Origin: an uncultured Naasia sp.
Lineage (GTDB): Bacteria > Actinomycetota > Actinomycetes > Actinomycetales > Microbacteriaceae
Reading direction: 5' to 3'
Length of the DNA: 64,000 bases
NCBI GenBank assembly: GCA_913778905.1
Contig: CAJYYA010000019.1
Coordinates: forward strand, 57,435-121,434
In this document: one piece after another, positions 55,586 to 64,000 of the stretch
How the letters are laid out: each line of letters begins with the position of its first letter
Position numbering within the stretch: the stretch's first letter is position 1
The notes under the pieces: model-generated
Seen by the model: only the letters and a program-made list of their open reading frames with translations
Databases searched by the model: none
What the model was told of the DNA's origin: nothing
Program-made: the position numbers and the translations under genes

Positions 55586-57908
55586 CCGCCAGAGCGTCCT
55601 CGACAGGCCCCGCGCGGACGAGCGTGCTCGCGTCGCGGAGACGCAGCCGTCCGCCCTCGCATCCGACCGAGGCGGGGTCGCCCGGACGACGGGCATCCTG
55701 GGGTCGGTCGTCGCGCTTATCGCGACCCTGACCGCTGCGACCAGTCTGAACGCCCTCGTCCAGGGTGGCAGCTGGTTCCTGCTGTCGTTCCTCCTCGCGA
55801 CTATCGCCCTCGGTGTCGCGTTCCTCGTGCGCCTCATCAGGCCGGTCGCCTGGGCGGCTCCATTCGCGGCGATGTCGACCGCCTTCCTGTCTCTGGGGGT
55901 GGTCTACGCGGGGAGCACTCTCGCGATCGGGATCGTGCCCACCACCGAGACGATCGGACGCTTCGGAACCCTCCTGGGGCAGGCCGCCGAGCGCATTCAG
56001 ACGCAGTCGATTCCCGCAGACCCCGACCAGGGTCTCGACTTCCTTCTGGTGGTCGGCGTGCTGTCGATCGTCGTGTTCGTCGAGGCGCTCGCCGTGACAG
56101 TGCGGGCGCCGCTGCTCGCGCTCGTGCCCCTGCTCGGCGTCGCGGTGCTCCCGGGCCGTATCGTGACGGGCCGCAACGACATGGGCCTGATCGCGCTGAC
56201 CATCGCCTTCGCTCTTCTGATCGTGTGGCTCGACCGCGTGCGCGACCGCCCGGTGCGCGGATTCCTCACGGCGTCCGCCATCACGGTCCTGGCCCTCGTC
56301 GGCGGGCTCATGGGCCAGGCCGTCGCCCCGGCCTTCTCCGACACCCGCGCGGCGGCCGCCACGCTCGCCCCCGTCTTCACGACCGGAGCGGATCCGCTGG
56401 TGCGACTCGGCGATCATCTGCGCCGCGGCGCCGACGTGCCGGTCCTCACCTATCAGACCGACTCCGAGCAGCCCGTCTACCTGCGCGTCGTCACCATCGA
56501 CGACCTCTCCGGCGAGGAGTGGCGGACCGCGCCGCTGGAGGACGCGCCGGACGGGCAGCGCAGCATCTCGCAGTTCCCGACCCCGGAGGGACTGGGAGAC
56601 GACGTCGCGCGCGTGGTCGCGACGACGACTGTGCAGGATCAGACGGCCTCCCGCCGCTGGCTGCCCACCCCCTACCCGGCGGTGTCCATCGAGGGCCTGC
56701 CCGACACGGGCGCCTGGGCGTGGCAACCCGGGACCCTCGCCGTGGGCGGCCGCACCGACGTGGCGGCTTCCGGTGAGTACACCGTGCAGAGTCTCGTCGT
56801 CGAGCCCACGGACGAGCAGCTCCGTGCGTCCGACTCGCTCGCGCGTACACCCGGCATCGGTGGGCTGGCCCTCCCGTCGGACATGCCGCCGATCATCGCT
56901 CAGACCGCGCAGACGGTCACGGCGGAGGCGACCAGCGACTACGACCGGGCCATCGCCATCCAGGACTACCTGCGCGGCGGCGATTTCCGCTATGACGAGG
57001 ACACCCCCGAACAGGCCAACGGCGACGGTGACAGCTTCGACGTCATCGCGACCTTCCTGCAGGAGAAGCGCGGCTACTGCGTGCACTACGCCGCCGCGAT
57101 GGCCGTCATGGCTCGCTCCCTCGACATCCCCGCCCGTATCGCGGTCGGCTATCAGCCGGGTTCCCGTCAGATCGTCCCCGCCGGTAGCTTCGAGGTCACG
57201 TCGCACGACCTGCACGCCTGGCCCGAACTGTATTTCGAGGGGGTCGGCTGGACCCGCTTCGAGCCGACACCGGGTCGCGGCGACGTGCCCGACTACAGCG
57301 TGAACCAGCCTGCCACCTCCGCCCCGAGCGAGGCCCCCACGCCGACCCCCAGCGCCAGCCAGGCAGCTCAGGACCGGCAGCAGGACGACACTCCTGCTGC
57401 CGCCGCTGCCTCCGCCCGCGGTCAGTTCCCGCCCGTGATCGGCGGCATCCTGATCGCCCTCGGCGTGCTCGCGGTGCTGATCGCTCCTGCGGCGCTCAGG
57501 ATGGCCCGCCGGCGGCGCCGACTGAGCTCCCCGGCCGCGGGGGCTTCAGCGGTCTGGCAGGAGTTGCACGACACCGCGATCGACCTGGGCCTGGCATCCG
57601 CCCGCCTCTCGCCCCGCGGTCTCGTGAGCGTCGTGGAAGAACGCCTCGGCCGGTCCGAGTCCGAGATCGGGGGTCTCGAGGAGTGGCGTCGTGCCGCCGA
57701 ACGGGCGCGCTTCGGGCGCGGGGGAGCGGATGCGTCTCCTGCCGGCGGAACCGCCGTGATCGGCGACGTCTCCGCCGAGCTTCGGCGCGGACTCGGCCCC
57801 GTCCGTCGAGCCGTATCGGTCGTGCTGCCGGTCTCGCTGGTGACCGGGGTGCTGGCGCGCCTCGGCCGCGGTCGGACGACGAAGGAACCCGCCGTCTCCG
57901 GGTCGTGA
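55578..57908 (+). CDS. Transglutaminase-like membrane protein (TgpA/DUF3488 type)
   Basis: A 776-residue protein. The N-terminus has six or more helices (about 35-260, DUF3488-like). An extracytoplasmic transglutaminase-core domain follows, with Cys in GYCVHYAAAMAVMAR, His in SHDLHAWPELY and an acidic third member. Then come a Pro/Thr/Ala linker, another helix (about 615-637) and a cytosolic DUF4129-like tail. The catalytic triad appears intact, facing outside. GTG 55578 is used; it overlaps the DUF58 stop. The role in wall or envelope modification is inferred from the family. Confidence 0.92.
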   Translation: MSDRQSVLDRPRADERARVAETQPSALASDRGGVARTTGILGSVVALIATLTAATSLNALVQGGSWFLLSFLLATIALGVAFLVRLIRPVAWAAPFAAMSTAFLSLGVVYAGSTLAIGIVPTTETIGRFGTLLGQAAERIQTQSIPADPDQGLDFLLVVGVLSIVVFVEALAVTVRAPLLALVPLLGVAVLPGRIVTGRNDMGLIALTIAFALLIVWLDRVRDRPVRGFLTASAITVLALVGGLMGQAVAPAFSDTRAAAATLAPVFTTGADPLVRLGDHLRRGADVPVLTYQTDSEQPVYLRVVTIDDLSGEEWRTAPLEDAPDGQRSISQFPTPEGLGDDVARVVATTTVQDQTASRRWLPTPYPAVSIEGLPDTGAWAWQPGTLAVGGRTDVAASGEYTVQSLVVEPTDEQLRASDSLARTPGIGGLALPSDMPPIIAQTAQTVTAEATSDYDRAIAIQDYLRGGDFRYDEDTPEQANGDGDSFDVIATFLQEKRGYCVHYAAAMAVMARSLDIPARIAVGYQPGSRQIVPAGSFEVTSHDLHAWPELYFEGVGWTRFEPTPGRGDVPDYSVNQPATSAPSEAPTPTPSASQAAQDRQQDDTPAAAAASARGQFPPVIGGILIALGVLAVLIAPAALRMARRRRRLSSPAAGASAVWQELHDTAIDLGLASARLSPRGLVSVVEERLGRSESEIGGLEEWRRAAERARFGRGGADASPAGGTAVIGDVSAELRRGLGPVRRAVSVVLPVSLVTGVLARLGRGRTTKEPAVSGS

Positions 57909-57978
57909 CCGCGTCGGAGGCGGCCATCGTGATCGGCGGCCCCTTGGCGACCGGGCATCCCGCCTTGCTAAACTCGCC

Positions 57979-58078
57979 GCTGTCGCGACTGGCGTGGCGG
58001 AGCCGGATCGGGCTTCCGCCAAGGGTGGGGCACCACCGGGGAACGACTGACACCGATGGATGCCGTACGCCTGGGCTT
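57979..58078 (+). ncRNA. ZTP (pfl) riboswitch
   Basis: The leader of glyA contains the conserved pfl core in order: TCGCGACTGGCG (57983-57994), a variable stem (GGCGGAGCC...GGCTTCCGCC), then GGTGGGGCACCACCGGGGAACGA (58024-58046) and finally GCCGTACGCCTGGGC (58062-58076), which forms the pseudoknot partner. pfl RNAs bind ZTP/ZMP, alarmones for low 10-formyl-THF, and commonly precede glyA, folD or purH in actinobacteria. It ends 34 nt before the ATG; whether it acts on transcription or translation is not clear from the sequence. Confidence 0.93.
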
Positions 58079-58112
58079 TCCGTCGACATCATCCGTCAGT
58101 GAGGAGTGCCCC

Positions 58113-59438
58113 ATGTCCGTCGATTCCGCACCGCTTCCCGCCTCGTTCACCTCGCCCCTGGCCGAGGTCGACCCCGAGATCGCCGATGTCCTGGCCCGCG
58201 AGCTGCACCGCCAGCAGAGCACGCTCGAGATGATCGCGAGCGAGAACTTCGTGTCACGCGCCGTGCTCGAAGCGCAGGGCTCTGTCCTGACCAACAAGTA
58301 CGCCGAGGGTTACCCCGGAAAGCGCTACTACGGCGGCTGCGAGTTCGTCGACATCGCCGAAGAGCTCGCGATCTCCCGAGCCAAGAGCCTATTCGGTGCC
58401 GCCTACGCCAATGTGCAGCCCCACTCCGGCGCCTCCGCCAACGCGGCCGTGCTGCACGCCATCGCATCGGCGGGCGACACGATCCTCGGCCTCGAGCTCG
58501 CCCACGGCGGTCACCTGACGCACGGCATGAAGCTCAACTTCTCGGGCCGCATCTACAACGCCGTCTCCTACGGTGTCGACCCCGAGACGTTCCTCATCGA
58601 CATGGACGTCGTGCGCGCGAAGGCTCTCGAGCACAAGCCCACGGTCCTCATCGCCGGCTGGTCCGCGTACTCGCGTCAGCTCGACTTCGCCGCGTTCCGC
58701 GCGATCGCCGACGAGGTCGGGGCCAAGCTCTGGGTCGACATGGCGCACTTCGCCGGTCTCGTCGCCGCGGGTCTGCACCCGTCGCCCCTGCCCTACGCGC
58801 ACGTCGTGTCGACCACCGTGCACAAGACCATCGGCGGACCCCGCTCCGGCCTCATCCTCAGCAACGAGGAAGACCTGTTCAAGAAGCTCAACTCGGCCGT
58901 CTTCCCGGGCCAGCAGGGCGGCCCGCTCATGCACGTCATCGCCGCCAAGGCGACCGCGTTCAAGCTCGCCGCGGAGCCCGAATTCAAGGCTCGCCAGGAG
59001 CGCACCGTCTCCGGTGCGCGCATCCTCGCCGACCGCCTCACCTCGCCCGAGGCGAAGGCCGCCGGTGTCGACGTGCTCACCGGCGGCACCGACGTGCACC
59101 TGGTGCTCGCGGACCTCCGCAACTCCGAGATCGACGGCAAGCAGGCCGAAGACCTGCTGCACGACGCGGGCATCACGGTCAACCGCAACTCGGTGCCCTT
59201 CGACCCGCGTCCGCCGATGGTGACCTCGGGCATCCGCATCGGCACCCCGGCGCTCGCGACCCGCGGTTTCGGCGACGCCGAGTTCACCGAGGTCTCGGAC
59301 ATCATCGGCCTCGCGCTGACCCCGGGCTCCGACATCGCCGCCCTGCGTGAGCGCGTCACCGTCCTCGCCGAGAAGTTCCCGCTCTACGAGGGCCTCGACG
59401 CGAGCGGCCACCCGCTGCAGTCGGCGGCCGGCGCGTGA
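58113..59438 (+). CDS. glyA: Serine hydroxymethyltransferase
   Basis: PLP enzyme converting serine and THF to glycine and 5,10-methylene-THF, the main one-carbon source for purines. The 441-residue product has [20 protein letters not shown] (about 38-57), [18 protein letters not shown] (66-83) and the PLP lysine in [12 protein letters not shown] (about 232-243). ATG 58113 follows GAGGAG; the in-frame ATG 58056 lies inside the riboswitch. The stop overlaps the folD GTG by 4 nt. Confidence 0.97.
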   Translation: MSVDSAPLPASFTSPLAEVDPEIADVLARELHRQQSTLEMIASENFVSRAVLEAQGSVLTNKYAEGYPGKRYYGGCEFVDIAEELAISRAKSLFGAAYANVQPHSGASANAAVLHAIASAGDTILGLELAHGGHLTHGMKLNFSGRIYNAVSYGVDPETFLIDMDVVRAKALEHKPTVLIAGWSAYSRQLDFAAFRAIADEVGAKLWVDMAHFAGLVAAGLHPSPLPYAHVVSTTVHKTIGGPRSGLILSNEEDLFKKLNSAVFPGQQGGPLMHVIAAKATAFKLAAEPEFKARQERTVSGARILADRLTSPEAKAAGVDVLTGGTDVHLVLADLRNSEIDGKQAEDLLHDAGITVNRNSVPFDPRPPMVTSGIRIGTPALATRGFGDAEFTEVSDIIGLALTPGSDIAALRERVTVLAEKFPLYEGLDASGHPLQSAAGA

Positions 59439-60316
59439 CGGCGGTCCGTCTCGACGGTACGGCGACCGCGGCGGCGATCAAGTCCGAGCTCGCCGAGCGC
59501 GTCTCGGTTTTGCGCGCCCGCGGTGTCACGCCCGGGCTCGGCACGCTGCTCGTCGGCGACGACCCGGCGTCCCGTGCCTACGTCGGCGGCAAGCACCGCG
59601 ACTGCGCCGAGGTCGGGGTCGAATCGATCCGTGTCGACCTCCCGGCGACCGCGTCCGAGGCGGATGTCCGTGCTGCGATCACCGATCTCAACTCGGCACG
59701 CGAGGTCACCGGCTACATCGTGCAGCTGCCGTTGCCCGCGGGCATGGACGAGAACGCGGCGCTCGAGGCCATCGATCCCGACAAGGATGCCGACGGCCTC
59801 CACCCGACCAACCTCGGTCGTCTGGTGCTGGGCGTCGAGGGGCCGCTGAACTCGCCTCTGCCCTGCACGCCCGCGGGAATCGTCGAGTTGCTGACCCGCC
59901 GTGGCTATCAGCTGCCGGGGAAGCACGTCGCCGTCATCGGCCGCGGCCTGACCGTGGGCCGACCGCTGGGTCTCCTACTGACGCGCAAGGGTGTCGACGC
60001 GACGGTGACCCTCACGCATTCGCGCACTCCCGATCTCGCCGCTGAGGTGCGTCGGGCGGATGTGGTGGTGGCCGCGGTCGGTGTTCCGCATCTCGTGCAG
60101 CCCGACTGGATCAAGCCCGGCGCCGCCGTACTCGACGTCGGCGTCACGCGCGTCGTCGATCCGGAGACCGGTAAGGCGAAGCTCACGGGCGACATCGCCC
60201 CGGGCGTCGCCGACATCGCGGGCTGGCTCTCGCCGAATCCCGGGGGAGTGGGGCCGATGACCCGCGCCCTCCTCGTGCAGAACGTCGTCGAGTCCGCCGA
60301 GCGCTCCCTCCGCTGA
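59435..60316 (+). CDS. folD: Bifunctional methylene-THF dehydrogenase/methenyl-THF cyclohydrolase
   Basis: Converts 5,10-methylene-THF to 10-formyl-THF, the substrate for PurN and PurH. The 293-residue protein has [14 protein letters not shown] (about 91-104), the NADP site [13 protein letters not shown] (about 168-180) and [16 protein letters not shown] near the C-terminus. GTG 59435 overlaps the glyA stop, so both are under the ZTP riboswitch. A palindrome of family B follows 17 nt after the stop. Confidence 0.97.
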   Translation: MTAVRLDGTATAAAIKSELAERVSVLRARGVTPGLGTLLVGDDPASRAYVGGKHRDCAEVGVESIRVDLPATASEADVRAAITDLNSAREVTGYIVQLPLPAGMDENAALEAIDPDKDADGLHPTNLGRLVLGVEGPLNSPLPCTPAGIVELLTRRGYQLPGKHVAVIGRGLTVGRPLGLLLTRKGVDATVTLTHSRTPDLAAEVRRADVVVAAVGVPHLVQPDWIKPGAAVLDVGVTRVVDPETGKAKLTGDIAPGVADIAGWLSPNPGGVGPMTRALLVQNVVESAERSLR

Positions 60317-60333
60317 CCCTCCCGCCTGCCCGT

Positions 60334-60413
60334 CCCCCGCGACTGCGGAGTGTCGCACCGATTGCAGGGCGAAAAGCCCCCGCAATCGGTGCGCCACTCC
60401 GCAGTCGCGGGGG
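60334..60413 (+). repeat. Intergenic palindromic repeat family B, copy 1
   Basis: Arms of 32 nt, 60334-60365 and 60382-60413 (CCCCCGCGACTGCGGAGTGT...), one mismatch, with a nested GGGC-GAAAA-GCCC loop. It lies between convergent folD and the lipoprotein gene and may also terminate both. Confidence 0.9.
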
Positions 60414-60418
60414 AACGG

Positions 60419-61429
60419 TCAGGCGGCGGGCATAGCCGGGATGAGTGCCTCGGCGACCCGGACCGCCAGAGCTCTCGCGTCGGAGCTGTCCCGCACGTTC
60501 GGCTGGATTCGCATCCAGTTCCCATTCGCGAAGATCTCGAGCTCGCCGCTGGTGCCGCCGGGACCGCTGAGGAAGAAAGCCGATTCCGCTCCGGTCACGG
60601 TCGTCTCCTCCACCGTCCCCTCGGCGCGCAGATCGGGCTCGACCCATGCGGCGCCCGGAACCGCCGTCATCGCGAATGCGAAACCGCCCTCATCCCCATG
60701 CCACATGCACGACGAGGTGCCGACGGCCCGGGTCGCCGTGTAGAGGCCGGGGGCGACCTCGGCGGGGCCGTTGCCGGTGAAGCCGTCCCCGGACGGTTGG
60801 TCGAGCACCGCGAGCATGTCCGCCGTCGCGAAGAGCTCGTCGCAGTCCGAGACGGGAACCCACGAGCCCGACGCCGGCGGTGTGACGGCGGGCTGCGCGG
60901 GCGCAGTGGACGCGAACGAGTCCGTGAGGGCTCGGATCGCGGCTCGGGCCGAATCCTCATCACCGTCAGGTGTCATCACCACGCCGGAGAGCCATAGGCC
61001 CGCCGTCACGGTGCTGAAACGGCAGGCGCCGTAGCAGTACGGATCGCCAAGCTCCTCAGCGGGGACGGAGGACGTGGGCAGCACCACCAGGTTCGCGCTT
61101 CCGGTGAGATCGGTGCTGTTCCAGTTGCAGACGAGTCCGCCCCGCTCCTCCACCGCGGCGACACCCGCCAGCGCGACGGAAGCGTTGCTCAGTCGAGCGT
61201 CCTCGCCCCAGGTCTCGGTCACCAACATGGAGGGGAACGCCGCGTCGCAGTCGCCGTCGAAGACGTGCGTGACCGTGGTCGGCGCGGAAGGCGCTTTCGT
61301 CTCGAGGACCGGCGTCGGGGCGGACGGAGGAGAGGTCTCCTGTGTCGGAGAAGGTGCTGCGCAGCCCGCCAGCAGGAACGCGATGGTCGCGGGGATCAGG
61401 ACGGCGAAGCGTCGACGAGGGTGCGGCAT
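60419..61429 (-). CDS. Hypothetical lipoprotein
   Basis: A 336-residue exported protein with basic start (MPHPRRRFAV), hydrophobic core and lipobox LLAGC (Cys23), then a Pro/Ser/Thr linker (24-50). The mature part has two similar halves, each with a cysteine-bearing start (DGDCDAAFPSML and VSDCDELFATADML) and a mid CNW/CMW motif, suggesting an internal duplication with disulfides. I do not recognise a characterised family. The gene is bracketed on both sides by copies of palindrome family B (60334-60413 and 61518-61609), only 5 nt and 88 nt away. Confidence 0.75.
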   Translation of the reverse strand: MPHPRRRFAVLIPATIAFLLAGCAAPSPTQETSPPSAPTPVLETKAPSAPTTVTHVFDGDCDAAFPSMLVTETWGEDARLSNASVALAGVAAVEERGGLVCNWNSTDLTGSANLVVLPTSSVPAEELGDPYCYGACRFSTVTAGLWLSGVVMTPDGDEDSARAAIRALTDSFASTAPAQPAVTPPASGSWVPVSDCDELFATADMLAVLDQPSGDGFTGNGPAEVAPGLYTATRAVGTSSCMWHGDEGGFAFAMTAVPGAAWVEPDLRAEGTVEETTVTGAESAFFLSGPGGTSGELEIFANGNWMRIQPNVRDSSDARALAVRVAEALIPAMPAA

Positions 61430-61517
61430 GCGCCGATCCTGGCAGGCCGGTCGCCTCCGGGGCGACCAGCCGATGTACCGAACGGGTAACGACCCGGCGG
61501 CCGGCGCTCTCTCCCAC

Positions 61518-61609
61518 CCCGTCCCCCCGCGACTGCTGAGTGTCGCCGCCATTGCCGGGCGAAAAGCCCCCGCAGTCGGCGCGACACTCAGCTGTCGCGG
61601 GGGGACGGG
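61518..61609 (+). repeat. Intergenic palindromic repeat family B, copy 2
   Basis: Arms 61518-61546 and 61581-61609 (29 nt, one mismatch, CCCGTCCCCCCGCGACTGCT...), with the same loop core GGGCGAAAAGCCCCCGCA and the same orientation as copy 1. It lies between galK and the lipoprotein gene. Confidence 0.9.
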
Positions 61610-61617
61610 AGTACGGG

Positions 61618-62778
61618 TCACTCCGCGCGGCGGGCGCCCTCCGAGGGCACGACCGTGAAGATGGACGGCTCGCGGAATCCGGCGTCGTTGAACGCCAGTC
61701 GGATCGCGGTGGTCACCGAGTCGACGTCGCCCGTCCGGGTCAGCGCGATAGCGGAGCCGCCGAACCCGCCGCCGGTCATGCGGGCACCGATGGAACCGTT
61801 CGCCATGGCGGCCTCGACCGCCAGGTCGAGCTCCGGGACCGAGATCTCGAAGTCGTCGCGCATCGACTCGTGCGAGGCGACGAGGAGCTCACCGATGGCC
61901 AGCGGACCCTCCTCGCGAAGAGTGCGGACGGTGTCGAGCACCCGCTGGTTCTCGGTCACGATGTGACGCACGCGGCGGAAGGTCTCGTCGTCGAGGATCT
62001 CGACGGCGCGGTCGAGATCGGCGACGTGCAGGTCTCGCAGTGACCTGACGCCCATGGCCTTGGCGCCCGCCTCGCAGGACGCGCGGCGGGCCGCGTATCC
62101 GCCGGTCGCGTGCGCGTGCTCGACGCGGGTGTCGATGACGACGAGCTCGAGGTCGGCCGCTTCGAAGCCGAGCGGGATGACCTCGGCCTTCAGGGAACGA
62201 CAGTCGAGGAAGACGCCCGAGTCGGCCTCGCCGAGGAGCGACGCGGACTGGTCCATGATCCCGGTCGGGGCGCCCACCGCGGAGTTCTCGGCGAGCTGGC
62301 CGACGCGGGCCAGCGTGCGGCGATCGAGGTCGGACTCCCACAGGTCGTCGAGCGCGAGCGCCGTCGCGCTCTCGATCGCCGCGGACGAGGAGAGCCCGGC
62401 ACCGACGGGGACGTCCGAGTGGATGAAGATGTCAAACCCCGAGTAGTCCAGCCCGTGCGGGGCGAACTGGCGAAGAGCCCACGCGACACCCAGCGGGTAC
62501 GCCGACCAGCCCGAGACCGTGTCCGGGGTGATATCGTGCAGCGGGATCTCGACGACCTCGTCCGTGAACGATGAGGCGACGCGGGCGATGCCGTCCTTGC
62601 GGGGGCGCAGCGCCGCGAGCGTGCGGCGGTCGATCGCGAACGGGAAGACGAAACCCTCGTTGTAGTCGGTGTGCTCACCGATCAGGTTGACCCGGCCGGG
62701 GCCCGACCAGACCGACATGGCCGAGTGTCCGAAGCGCTCGGCGAATTCGGACAGGGTGTGGGAGCGCAGGTCGCTCAT
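61618..62778 (-). CDS. galK: Galactokinase
   Basis: Phosphorylates galactose to galactose 1-phosphate, first committed step of the Leloir pathway. The 386-residue GHMP kinase has the galactose signature GRVNLIGEHTDYNEG (28-42), the ATP loop VPVGAGLSSSAAIE (about 117-130) and the C-terminal GGGFGGSAIAL. The ATG overlaps the galT stop by 4 nt (62775-62778). It ends 8 nt before palindrome family B copy 2. Supply of galactose could come from the GH42/GH35 locus elsewhere in the window. Confidence 0.96.
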   Translation of the reverse strand: MSDLRSHTLSEFAERFGHSAMSVWSGPGRVNLIGEHTDYNEGFVFPFAIDRRTLAALRPRKDGIARVASSFTDEVVEIPLHDITPDTVSGWSAYPLGVAWALRQFAPHGLDYSGFDIFIHSDVPVGAGLSSSAAIESATALALDDLWESDLDRRTLARVGQLAENSAVGAPTGIMDQSASLLGEADSGVFLDCRSLKAEVIPLGFEAADLELVVIDTRVEHAHATGGYAARRASCEAGAKAMGVRSLRDLHVADLDRAVEILDDETFRRVRHIVTENQRVLDTVRTLREEGPLAIGELLVASHESMRDDFEISVPELDLAVEAAMANGSIGARMTGGGFGGSAIALTRTGDVDSVTTAIRLAFNDAGFREPSIFTVVPSEGARRAE

Positions 62779-63887
62779 ACGCGTTCGATGGCCTCTCTGA
62801 TCAGTGCGGCCGAGGTTTCGGGCGCGACGTCGCCGATCCAGGCGCCCATGGCGGCTTCGGATCCGGCGAGGAACTTGAGCTTGGTCTCCGCGCGGCGCGG
62901 GGAGGTGATCTGCAGCATGAGCCGGATCTCGTCGCGGTGGCTGTTCACCGGGGCCTGGTGCCAGGCGGCGATGTACGGCGTCGGGGTCTCGTAGAGGGCG
63001 TCGATGCCGCGCAGCAGCTTCAGGTAGAGGTGCGAGAGCTCGTCGCGCTCCTCGGTGGAGGTGGCCGCGAAGTCGGGCACGTGACGGTGGGGGAGCATGT
63101 GCACCTCGACAGGCCAGCGGGCCGCGAAGGGGACGAACGCGGTCCAGTGCTCGCCCTGCAGCAGCACCCGCTCCGAGGCGCGTTCGGTCTCGAGGATCCG
63201 CTCGAACAGGTCGGGCCCGACCTTCTCGATCGACTGGATCAGGCGGGACGTGCGCGGCGTGATGTAGGGGTAGGAGTAGATCTGCCCGTGCGGGTGGTGC
63301 AGCGTGACGCCGATCTCCTGCCCCCGGTTCTCGAACGGGAACACCTGTTCGATGCCGGGCATGGCCGACAGTTCGGCGGTGCGGTGGGCCCACGCCTCGA
63401 TGACGGTCCGGGCGCGGCTCGGGGTGAGCCCGGCGAAGGAGCCCTCGTGCTCGGGGGAGAAGCAGACGACCTCGCAGCGGCCCACCGAGGTGCGGGTGCG
63501 CCCGAAACCGATCTCGGCGAGATCGTCGAGACCGCGCGGCGCGTTCTCGTCCTCGAGCAGCGGACCGAACGACGGCGACTTGTTCTCGAAGACGGCGACG
63601 TCGTACAGACTCGGGATCTCCGACGGGTTGGCGGGAGTCTGCGGGGCGAGCGGATCGAGCTCCGCCGGCGGGAGGAACGCCCGATTCTGGCGGGCCGCGG
63701 CGATCGAGATCCACTCGCCGGTCAGCACATCCTGCCGCATGGTCGCATTCGCGGGTCGGACGGAGGGCTCGCGAGCGTCGATCGCCCGCTCGGGCCCGAG
63801 CGTCGTGTCGGCGTCGTCGAAGTAGATGAGTTCGCGACCGTCGCTGAGCGAGGTGCGCCTGGCCGTGATTCCCGAGGAGAGTTGCAT
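62775..63887 (-). CDS. galT: Galactose-1-phosphate uridylyltransferase
   Basis: Exchanges UMP between UDP-glucose and galactose 1-phosphate. The 370-residue protein contains the active-site HPHGQIYSYP (nucleophilic histidine, about 184-193), LPHRHVPDF and the zinc-associated histidines. ATG 63887 is chosen; a possible GTG-type extension to 63926 would overlap the preceding gene's stop. TAGTCT lies 10 nt upstream and overlaps that stop codon, so it could be leaderless or co-transcribed. Confidence 0.95.
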   Translation of the reverse strand: MQLSSGITARRTSLSDGRELIYFDDADTTLGPERAIDAREPSVRPANATMRQDVLTGEWISIAAARQNRAFLPPAELDPLAPQTPANPSEIPSLYDVAVFENKSPSFGPLLEDENAPRGLDDLAEIGFGRTRTSVGRCEVVCFSPEHEGSFAGLTPSRARTVIEAWAHRTAELSAMPGIEQVFPFENRGQEIGVTLHHPHGQIYSYPYITPRTSRLIQSIEKVGPDLFERILETERASERVLLQGEHWTAFVPFAARWPVEVHMLPHRHVPDFAATSTEERDELSHLYLKLLRGIDALYETPTPYIAAWHQAPVNSHRDEIRLMLQITSPRRAETKLKFLAGSEAAMGAWIGDVAPETSAALIREAIERV

Positions 63888-63897
63888 AGCGCCGACA

Positions 63898-63903
63898 AGA
63901 CTA
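63898..63903 (-). promoter_or_regulatory. Putative -10 element before galT
   Basis: On the minus strand TAGTCT begins with the TAG stop of the upstream partial gene and ends 10 nt before ATG 63887. Confidence 0.35.
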
Positions 63904-64000
63904 CTGATCGCGCGGGTTCCAGGCATGCCGCCGCTCGCCGGCGACCTCGATCCGGGCGGGCAGGGCGGCGTGCCCCCTCGTCGAGGATCCCGACGAGGGG
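63901..64000 (-). CDS. C-terminal fragment of an unidentified gene (5' end outside window)
   Basis: A frame open to the right edge ends at TAG 63901-63903 and reads ...GHAALPARIEVAGERRHAW then NPRDQ. Only about 32 codons are visible, so the product cannot be identified. Its position 13 nt upstream of galT suggests a gal-operon member, but nothing in the fragment proves this. Confidence 0.4.
   Translation of the reverse strand, partial: PSSGSSTRGHAALPARIEVAGERRHAWNPRDQ

Overview
The window is high-GC, densely coded DNA of an actinobacterium, most likely family Microbacteriaceae and probably a Microbacterium-like genus. The inference rests on protein types and gene order (guaB-guaB3-glpD-SURF1-DUF3817-guaA-pcrA, an Lsr2 gene, sucCD-DUF6350-purN-purH, MoxR-DUF58-transglutaminase) and on frequent GTG starts and leaderless-type promoters. 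I recognised no tRNA, rRNA, CRISPR array, phage or insertion sequence. It reads as a chromosomal core region with a few accessory insertions.

Layout. 1-1.03 kb: 5' part of a LivH-type permease gene with an unusual secreted N-terminal domain. 1.3-10.2 kb: guanine-nucleotide genes (guaB, guaB3, guaA) interleaved with an AbiEi/DUF559-like orphan, glpD, SURF1 and DUF3817. 10.3-14.6 kb: Bax-inhibitor-like protein, small membrane protein, PcrA helicase, Lsr2. 15-20.8 kb: sucCD, a DUF6350 membrane protein and purNH. 20.9-22.1 kb: a membrane-anchored dimethylargininase-like fusion. 22.3-26.3 kb: a heterodimeric ABC exporter behind a putative 29-residue leader peptide and hairpin. 26.5-27.3 kb: a His-rich protein and a SmtB-like ArsR regulator. 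27.3-37.2 kb: a LacI-controlled galactan/arabinan operon (two permeases, binding protein, GH51, GH35, GH42). 37.5-41.5 kb: a ChvE-MmsA-MmsB monosaccharide importer. 41.6-45.3 kb: VIT1-like protein, alkyltransferase-like protein, GNAT, Ogt and Ada-AlkA fusion. 45.6-47.4 kb: icd and an Hsp20 gene carrying both HAIR-like and CIRCE-like operators. 47.6-53.2 kb: TetR/MFS pair, Eis-like acetyltransferase, PurU, second MFS. 53.4-57.9 kb: MoxR-DUF58-transglutaminase trio. 57.9-60.3 kb: ZTP riboswitch, glyA, folD. 60.4-63.9 kb: a lipoprotein, then galK and galT.

How parts connect. Purine and one-carbon genes recur (guaB, guaA, purN, purH, purU, glyA, folD), and the ZTP riboswitch ties glyA-folD to 10-formyl-THF status. 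The GH42/GH35/GH51 operon could release galactose and arabinose for the neighbouring importers, with galK-galT handling galactose.

Intergenic spaces hold at least three unrelated families of long palindromes, two of which bracket single genes. Other points to check are a guaA gene whose only sensible start is ATC, a leader peptide ahead of the ABC exporter, a zinc-sensor signature in the ArsR protein, and at least a dozen genes with a TANNNT hexamer 6-10 nt before the start codon, as expected for leaderless mRNAs.
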